Positions 56,873-64,000 of a stretch of 64,000 nucleotides of DNA are shown here, one piece after another. This DNA is from Diphasiastrum complanatum. Taxonomy: Eukaryota; Streptophyta; Lycopodiopsida; Lycopodiales; Lycopodiaceae. Location of the stretch: NCBI GenBank assembly GCA_029204225.1, contig CM055093.1:23851912-23915911 (forward strand). The letters are read 5' to 3'. Numbering within the stretch: the first letter of the stretch is position 1; each line of letters opens with the position of its first letter. The notes under the pieces were generated by a model. That model did no database searches. It saw only the letters and a list, made by a program, of their open reading frames with translations, and was not told the DNA's origin. The position numbers were made by a program, and so were the translations under genes.

Positions 56873-59800
56873 TCAATGCTCTGGCTCTGACTCAGACGAA
56901 TGCTCTGGAGACAACTCAGGGCCCCGAGCTGACTCTCGCAGCCGATATCTCTGCCTGTCTGGAACTGGCATGGGCTGTGTATCCGAGGGGGAAGACTCGT
57001 CATCCTCATCCTCCCAATCAGCCTCCGCATCAGCCCCCAAGCAGGCCAAACCAACAACACCTGCTCCAACTGGCTGTGATACTGCACCTCTACCTGTACC
57101 TGGAGCCCTGCGTGGTCGTCCTCTCCTCCCTGGCAGTTTCTGTGCCTTGCCTTTCTTGTTCGGTGCACCCTTGGGCCTGCCTGGTCTCTTGCGGACAAGA
57201 GGAGCTGTCAATGCCTCGTCACCCCCATGCAAATCACCTAGCCGGCTAGGCTGGGCCCAAGCTGAGGCCGGCTGGGATATAGAAGCCAAAGAGGGGACTC
57301 CCTGTGCAGTTGAGAGAGGAGGATGAGCTCGTGGAGTGTGTGCCCGTGGGGCTGCTGCAGGTGGAGGAACTGGCTGTGCAGGAGGCGAGTACAGTGGCGA
57401 TATGTACTGAAAGGGGCGCTGTGGTGGCCGGTACTGGTACATCCTGGGTGCTGCCAAAGGAGGAGGATGTGACGTGGGTGCTGCCACTGGAGGAGACACT
57501 GTGGATGTGGGCGCTGCAAGAGAAAACCTGGGCACAGATGGTGGCCTGCCATGGAGACCTGGTGCTGCAGAAGTGGACGGCGATGGAGGGGATGCAGGCC
57601 TAAATGGCATCGGTGGCACTGGAGGAGCTGTGCGACGCACATACACCCTCTGAGGAGCTGGAGGAACTGTAGGCACCTCATGCGGCTGCTCTGGCTGGGA
57701 CTCTGTGTGTGGCATGCTGGCAAGAGATGATGGGGGCGCCCTGACACTCGGCATCTGCAAGGCCTCTGAATCCAATGTGGCAACCAAGTCGGCCAGCTGG
57801 GCATCCGAATACAAATGCTCTGGGCTCTGGGACTCATCCTGTGCACCAGCCTCTAAATCATCCTGTGCACCGACCTCTGAATCATCCTGTGCACCAACCC
57901 CTGAATCAACCCAAGCCTCATCCCGTGCCTCATCATGTGCACCCTGTAGACCCTGCATGGCCTCCCAATCTGTGCAATGAAAGTCACCAGGTGCCTCCTC
58001 TGGTGTGCTGTCGTAGTAACGGCCATGACTCTGTGCTGCACGCATCCAAACATCTGCAGGACCCGCATCTAAACCACTCTGCCCTCTATCAAGAGCCTCC
58101 TCCATCATGTCGACATAGGTAGGTATGCCACTGCCCCCCCCTGTGTGCCCTGCCTGTCTGCCGGTATAACCTGTGCCATGTGTCCCACCTCTGCCACGTG
58201 ATGCACCTGTGACCCCTGCCCGTGGCGTGTGCCCTGCACCTGTATAATCTGCCTCATCCCTCTCTGGTCTGGCAAACACAACCCGAATGGGCTCATCCTC
58301 ATCATGCTCATCCTCTGACACTGGCTCATCTGCCTCATACAATGGGGGCTCTCTGTGCTCAAGCCCAAGCTCTCTCTCTCTCATCTCGGCAAGCTCCCTC
58401 TCTCTCTCTGCCATCAACTGTGTGCCCAGGTCATCTGCAGGCATGGGATGGGTGCTGTCCGTAGGCAAGTCAACCTGGCGCTCCAAATCAGATATCTTCG
58501 TCTGCAAGGTTTAAAATTTGCATGTCAGAGAGACAACTTTTTCAAGAAATGAAATCAACATACCAGGAGTCAACCAACATGCTATGAAAGATTAGCTTAT
58601 CACCTGCAATGCGCTCGTAATGGTCGGAAGCCTCCTGGCGAGACGTGCGTTGGTGCTACAGAACACCAACCGCTCCAACTGACTCACTGACAACCGGTTT
58701 CTTCTCCTCGTGTGAATCAGTGCCCATGTGCTCCAATTACGCTCACACACAGAGGCAGCACAGTCCTGTGGTGCGTGCATTGAAATACTTCAGCACATTG
58801 TGGCAAAGGTGAAACTTCAACGAAACACAAAAAATGGAGGATAAAATGAGATGCATACCTGAGAAAGGACACGCAGTGCAAGACGCTGTATAGATGGGTA
58901 TGTGCTACCGAACATGGTCCACCAGGTAATGGGTAGCTGCCTCCTCTCTGGATCCTGGGCAGCCGGGTGGCCGAATGTGCCCATGCCGAAACGAAATGCA
59001 GCGAGCTCCTCCATGAGCCTGATAGGATCCAAACCTATGTGTGGACCCACCCTGTGAATGTACTGAAGCCAATCGGCCTCGAGCTCCCTGTCTGCGATCT
59101 GTGTCGGAGAGAGGAAGAGGGGATGCAGCATGTGTGCAACGCTGTGGATACTCCTGTGGAAGTAGTTCCATCGCGTCTCCCATATGAACTTCAGCTCTGT
59201 CATCCTGCAGGTGAGGGGCATGTGGTTTAGGGCATTACGAAAAAGCTTAACATTGACAGAAAAACAAACTAGCAAGTACTGAAAAGATAAAGGTCAATTG
59301 CAACACTGTACCGCTTACCTCTCTGGCTGCAAGATGGGCAGCTGCAGGAACTGTCCAATCCGGTCCATGAGCTCATACACCAGTCCAAGTGTCGACCCCT
59401 CGCTGTCAGCCATGCGGAGCACAATGTAGAGTGGTCGAAGCAGTCCTGACAATGTCTGTGCATCCCTCCAGAACTGGTCTCCCCTCACCGTGGAAGAAAA
59501 GTGCTCCCCATCCTCAGTGTGCGGAAATGTACTGGCACCCCAAAGATCACTGGCAACCATCTGTAGAAGCTGGGCCCTGCACCTGATCAAACGGTCGATG
59601 ACCACCAAGTCGAATGCAAAGCGCGTGGGGGCTGGCTTACGGAGGTCCAGATGGCTAAACACCCGAAACATGGCAAGAACACGCCTCTTTCTGGTGACAA
59701 AAGTCACCAGGAAGAGGGCCTCCCGGACGATGGCTCTAACCCAGGGAAGTGCTCCAATGTCCCCCATCAAAAGGTCTATGCCGTGGGCTGCACAGGGGGT

Positions 59801-61192
59801 ATGAACAATATGAGGGAACTCGGCCTCTAGCAGTACACCCATCTGAATGCAGTTCGTGGCATTGTCCGTCACCACCGTGACGACATGCTGTGGGCCTATG
59901 GCTAGGATGGAAGACCTGATGACATCAAACATGAACTCTGCAGATATGACTCTCCCCCCCCTGCTGCAATCCACTGCCCTCAAAAACTGTGTGCCCATGC
60001 AGCTGGAGACCAGTATGTTGAGGATCGGCCTCCTCCTGACATCAGTCCAGCCATCGGACATGATGCTGCAACCGTAAGTGGCCCAGTGCCGACGCAGAGG
60101 CTCCATCTCTCTAGACAAGGACTCGACCCTATCCCTCAGCATGTGTGTGCGGACAACCTCTGAACTAGGGACTCTCCAGCTAGGGCTGACAGACTGTGCA
60201 AGGCGGAAGGCCCTTCTGAAGGGCTCAGAGTCGGTGATGGCAAAGGGCAGGTTCAGCTCGTAAACCAGACTGGCCACGGCCTGTGTGGCCTCTCTGTCCA
60301 TGTGCGGCTGATGCGCGCCGCGAATGGTCTGCTGCACGAGAGCTCTCCCTGGTGGACGACGGGTGGTGGACCTCCAGCACGGTGCACCAACCGTGACGGG
60401 AATGGACGATGACGCGACAGGCTGGGCGCTGGTGGATGCATCGGCTGTAGACGTGGAATGGGGAGAGTGGGATGCACTGGCAGGGATGGGTGCAGCAGCA
60501 TAGGTGGGGTGCACTGGTGGAGGGGCAACATCTGGCATGGGGTACGAAAACTGCTGGCTGAGGAGGTCATCCGGATGGGAAGGGAAGGAAGAAGGGATCT
60601 CTTCCACATCCTCGAAGGCCCGCCCAGTACCATCCTGGGCCTGCTCGGGTGGCGGAGAGTCCATGAGAAAGTCGTAGACTGGTGGAGTGCGAGCAACGGT
60701 GGGTGGTGGTGGAACCGCAGTGGCAACTGTCGGACGCGATGGGACGGGATCCACCGGAATCTGAGCAGATGGGGGTGCATGAGGCAGAGCTGTCTGAGGG
60801 GCAAAGGGACCAGAGGAGGATGCACTCCCTCTCCTCGTGCGTGCCAGCCAAGCAGGCAGCAACTCTGGGTTAGTCACATAAGGAGCGGTGCAAAATCGGA
60901 GAACGCCCTCCGAAATGGTGTTCTCCCCTGCCACGAGCCGCGGCCCGTAGGTGTCCAATAGTCGCTGCCTGTCGGGGACGGTCATGCTGCCACAAGGGGC
61001 AGCATTCAAGGTGGCACCATTTTTGGCGCGTGCACCGAGCAGATGGCCTTTAAGGCGAGTGAGGGATGCAGCAAACTCGACGAGACAGTATCGGCAGCGC
61101 ACGATCTTCTGACCGGTCTTGTTGGCCTTGTCGGCAACCCGCCTGACAATGTCTACCTCGTCCCACAGACCGGAAAGGTCGGATTGCACCAT
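56873..61192 (-). CDS. hAT family 1 transposase, four exons, 1336 aa, intact
   Basis: Excises and reinserts the element in the nucleus. Exons 61192-59319, 59204-58859, 58765-58604, 58501-56873; GT-AG borders and phases agree and there is no stop. Start at MVQSDLSGLWDEVD, the ATG shared with copies II and IV (good context, G at +4); an upstream ATG at 61288 is not shared. Residues 15-70: BED-type finger (C33, C36, H50, C67 as candidate ligands). 75-300: Pro/Ser-rich linker. 300-600: DUF659 and catalytic core with DGWTD (D380), VVTDNATNC (D443) and CAAHGIDLL. 690-775: hAT dimerisation with PITWWTMFG and CERNWS (E748). 795-1336: unusual disordered, Pro-rich tail with AT hooks at about 1228 (RPGRPKG) and 1250 (RRGRPRR), ending acidic. 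Typical hAT transposases are 600-850 residues, so the tail is exceptional. Confidence 0.9.
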
Positions 61193-61492
61193 TGCGATGG
61201 AGAAAACTAAGGACAAAACGCTGGAAAAAAAACAGCAGGGTACACTATGTGAGAGACGCTGAAAATGGGCGAAGGCAGGTTCTTGCAAATCAGATGCAAG
61301 GCAGGGCGGTCTGTGGGCGAAGGGCGACGCAAATCAGACGCAAGGCAAGGAAGACAGGGCAGCAAAACCAGTAGCGAAGGCAGGGCAACGATGGCTGGAA
61401 AAAAATTGGGAGAGAAGAAGCGAGGGGGGCGGGTAGATTAGGTTTAAAAAAATTTCAAAAAATATTAAATATTAATTATATTAATATATTAT

Positions 61493-61574
61493 GGTACCGC
61501 GGTACCATCATGGTACCGCGGTACCAGTACGGTCCCGCGGTACCGGGATCCGCGGTACCCAGTACCGCGGGACC
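61493..61574. repeat. Right terminal palindrome array of copy III
   Basis: Five units: GGTACCGCGGTACC twice, GGTCCCGCGGTACC, GGATCCGCGGTACC and AGTACCGCGGGACC, with spacers of 1-5 bases. It lies about 300 bases upstream of the transposase start and so may also serve in its promoter. Confidence 0.9.
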
Positions 61575-61606
61575 TATGATATATATATATATATATATCT
61601 AAGGAA

Positions 61607-61648
61607 GCGGACCTTGGGCGCGAACGCGCGTCCGGACGTGGACGCGCC
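61607..61648. repeat. GGACGCGTCC array, right part
   Basis: GCGCGAACGCGCGTCCGGACGTGGACGCGCCC continues the array at 55160-55300 beyond the copy III insertion. Confidence 0.6.
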
Positions 61649-63031
61649 CTTGCAATTTTTTCTTTTCAAAAATTAAATAAACTGTTAGGTTAGAATACTA
61701 TGTACAATCAAGTCAAGACCTGCAATGTCTATCCAAGGTTCGTTATCCAAGGTTCAGGTTTAGGGGATTCTCATTTTATACAATTCCTTATCCAAGGTTC
61801 AGGTCAACCAGATTCTCATTTTTTGCCCAAACAAATTTTGCCTTCAGTTCAGTTGGACTTGTTGCTGCTCTGGATGTTAAACAGATAGGATTTGAAATGT
61901 GCTTTGGATAATCGAGGTATCTTTTCGGAAAGGTTAAAAGATGTACGAGCTTTGGTACGAGCTTTATTGAGATGTGGTTTAGCGTTTCAGCAGCATGGAT
62001 CTTAAGTGTGATGAAATCGACTTTTTCGATTTATACTACCGCATGGTCTTGGCAGATATTTGCTTGTGTTCAGATTCATCTTCAACTAGGTATGTTATTT
62101 CATATTTACCTCTCAGAATGCAATCAACACCATTTTTCAAAAGTTCTTCTTCTACAAGAGAACCTTAGACGTTCCTATTGCGTATGTTGAACCTTCTTTT
62201 CAACCTTACCAAAGGTAGTGTCCTTAGTGAAGAGTTCTCTTGCATTGGCCCAATCAACACCATTTTCAGACTGTTGAGACTAATTTGGTTATGGTGACCT
62301 AATCGCGAGACCTACTTGCGTCTCTCAACAATCCTTTGAACTACTAAGCAAAACTGTGTCATTCACTACAGGGAACCGGAAGACCTACACACTACTATGT
62401 CTTATATGATGAGATCGGTTTTTCCCTGGACGAAATTCAACAGCTTACTAATTATTTACTCCACTTCCAAAATTGCATTAAGGACAATCAAACAAAAATG
62501 TGCTTTTGCTGAAGCTTTCTTTAGAATTGCAGTTTTACTTCTCTGTGAAAAAAGGTACATACACAAGTAGTCAATTCCAAATGTTTTCAAGTCCCGATCG
62601 ACGAAGTGTCCCTGTTTAACGTCGAACATCAAATGGAAGTTCTGGGTTGACCGTCCGTCCGTTCCTCATCGTAAAAGGAAGTCATGCCCTACAATTGTTT
62701 TGCCTTGACCTGTTCGCGATATTGTTCTTCTTAATTGGTGTTATGTTAACTGTGCCATTTGTTAGGGTTTAGGGTGTGGGGTTGATGCCATTTCCTTAGG
62801 GTTTATGTTTAGGGCTTTTCGTTGGAGTTAAGGGTTGATGCGCATGTCTGGTTTAGGGTTTAGGGTTTGGGGTCAATGTTTAGGGTGTAGGGTTGATTTC
62901 CTGCAACTGCAAACTAAATTTGACACAAAAAAGATGTTCAATGGTTAGACACGTAGTACATGATATGAGAGACATGAAGATGTGCTAGTGTAAAACAATA
63001 AGTGCACCATATATAATCTCCATACTACGTC

Positions 63032-63033
<2 letters not shown>
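61649..63033. other. No gene recognised
   Basis: ATCCAAGGTTCAGG recurs three times near 61732-61805. The remainder has only short frames. The sequence may be hAT family 3 non-coding DNA or unrelated. Confidence 0.4.
62761..62895 (+). repeat. Degenerate TTTAGGG interstitial telomere-like repeats
   Basis: About ten TTTAGGG or TTAGGG-like units mixed with GGGTGTGGGGTTGATG variants in 135 bases. The motif is the plant (Arabidopsis-type) telomere unit. Confidence 0.6.

Positions 63034-63110
<77 letters not shown>
63034..63110. repeat. (CT)n microsatellite
   Basis: About 38 CT units directly before a hAT family 3 fragment (GCACAGAGCAAACCATTTC). Confidence 0.9.
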
Positions 63111-63113
<3 letters not shown>

Positions 63114-63164
63114 TTGCACAGAGCAAACCATTTCTAACTAACCGAAACCATTTCTAACTAACCA

Positions 63165-64000
63165 TTATGGGTGGACTGATCGTCGCAGACGTCCACTCAT
63201 CAACGTAATTGTTTCTAGTTGTTACGGTTCCATGTTCTTGCACAGCATCCACCTCTGAGGCAGGGAGAGTGCATTTGGCCGAGTACATTTACGGCATCAT
63301 TCGTGCAGCGATAGAGGAGGTCGAGCCACAGCGCGTTGTCCAGGTATAATCTTCTTTCATTAGTTGCTTGGTCATTTACTGCTTAATGTTGATACAATAG
63401 TTTTGCGTAGTTTTCGATTGATTGCAATGTGTTTCCAAGCTGTGAACTGACCGTGTGAACGTATCGCGAAAGGTTGTGACGGACAATGCGTCCAACTGCC
63501 GCGGTATGGGGGAGCTTCTTATGGCAGACTACCCCTCCATTGTCTGGACTCCATGTGCTGCACACTTACTAGACCTCCTCCTGCATTCCATCGGGCGCCT
63601 GCCTTGGGTCAGTGAGATTCTCACGAGGGCACTTGCGGTTGTGGACTTCGTCACACGCAAGCGCCGCATGACGACCCTTTTCCGCACATTCAACAGGTAA
63701 GCTCCTACTTATTTTTTGGCTCGTTCAAGATGCTTCTTTATTTTTTGCTCGTTTCATGTGTGCCTCTCATTCCATTTGTCAATGCAGGCTCGACTTAAAG
63801 AAGCCCGCTCGCACTCGCTTCGCCTACCAATTCATCATGCTTGAGCGGCTACACAAGCTCAAGGGTGAATTACGGCACATGGCCACTTCGGCAGAGTTCA
63901 CCGCCATGGACCTGTCCACGACCCCAAAGGGCTTGGCCTTCCATGACATCTTATGCATGGAGCCTTTCCGGGTGGATATGCAGCAGCTGATGGACGTCAT
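63165..64000 (+). pseudogene. hAT transposase family 3, catalytic region, runs off the window
   Basis: Block 1 (63165-63342): YGWTDRRRRPLINVIVSSCY with the first catalytic Asp region, then after a frameshift GRVHLAEYIYGIIRAAIEEV ending at a donor (CAG|GTATAA). Block 2 (about 63472-63696): VVTDNASNCRGMGELLMADY and TPCAAHLLDLLLHSIGRLPW, with the second Asp and the CxxH motif, ending at AACAG|GTAAGC. Block 3 (from 63788): LDLKKPARTRFAYQFIMLER onward to the window end. They align with copy III residues 380-610. The frame break near 63255 argues against function unless an unseen intron removes it. Joins to the N-terminal family 3 type seen at 54264-55007. Confidence 0.75.

Larger units (their letters stand above)
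55330..61580. mobile_element. hAT copy III: apparently complete two-gene element (family 1)
   Basis: Both ends read inward from an (AT)n run as TATCATAG followed by GGTACC-type palindromes (left 55337-55433, right 61493-61574). Inside are two convergent genes: an accessory gene on plus (55984-56349) and a spliced transposase on minus (61192-56873), both free of stops. Size is about 6.25 kb, large for a hAT. The AT runs on both sides (55311-55332 and 61577-61598) hide the 8-base target duplication expected for hATs. Copies I, II and IV are damaged relatives with the same gene order. Confidence 0.85.

Noticed and set aside
57304-57603. Plus-strand 99-codon frame in copy III
   Set aside because: Antisense of the Pro-rich tail; it also appears at 25046-25387 simply because the DNA is homologous.
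60253-60825. Minus-strand 190-codon frame inside copy III exon 1
   Set aside because: Overlaps the transposase frame that carries the conserved motifs; it is a low-complexity shadow of the Pro-rich linker.
61193-61288. Upstream ATG extending the copy III transposase by 32 residues
   Set aside because: The upstream sequence is not kept in copies II and IV, which share only the ATG at the 61192 position.

Overview
The window looks like nuclear DNA from a land plant with a large, repeat-laden genome. Reasons: spliced genes with GT-AG introns of several kilobases, plant-type DUF659/BED hAT transposases, L1-type LINEs, Ty1/Copia and Ty3/Gypsy remains with initiator-tRNA-Met primer sites, and degenerate TTTAGGG repeats. 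The species cannot be read from the sequence. A fern or lycophyte would fit, but that is a guess. There are no bacterial operons, CRISPR arrays, rRNA or tRNA genes that I can see.

Only one clear host gene is present: PrimPol (primase-polymerase), minus strand, six exons between 4371 and 14287. They splice into one continuous frame carrying all three catalytic motifs. Its introns hold a miniature LTR element (8968-9394), Gypsy gag debris (10470-11095), a LINE relic and a palindrome-rich MITE-like block. The first exon and the C-terminal zinc-binding exons are not found; the latter would lie beyond the left edge. Positions 1-3080 hold two broken LINEs and 3705-4100 a Gypsy reverse transcriptase fragment.

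From 15990 to 23500 there are decayed elements: LINE ORF1, Copia gag-protease, a second hAT family (18180-20038) and a Gypsy integrase. From 23.9 kb to 44.4 kb lie three copies (I, II, IV) of one large hAT family in alternating orientation (minus, plus, minus), all defective. A LINE (31.5-36.2 kb) sits in copy II and a non-autonomous LTR element (39.6-42.0 kb) in copy IV. From 44.45 to 49.13 kb is a long LTR-element leader, followed by a hAT C-terminal relic, a Copia element lacking integrase (49989-54159) and the N-terminal piece of a third hAT family (54264-55007).

The most interesting object is hAT copy III (about 55330-61580). It has inverted ends rich in GGTACCGCGGTACC palindromes and an apparently intact four-exon transposase of 1336 residues. 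It also has a second, convergent gene for a 121-residue highly charged protein. That small gene recurs in copies I and II, so it belongs to the element. Other palindrome arrays (TTCGAA type and GGACGCGTCC type) accompany the other hAT families, which suggests family-specific binding arrays. The window ends inside another copy of the third hAT family (63165 onward).
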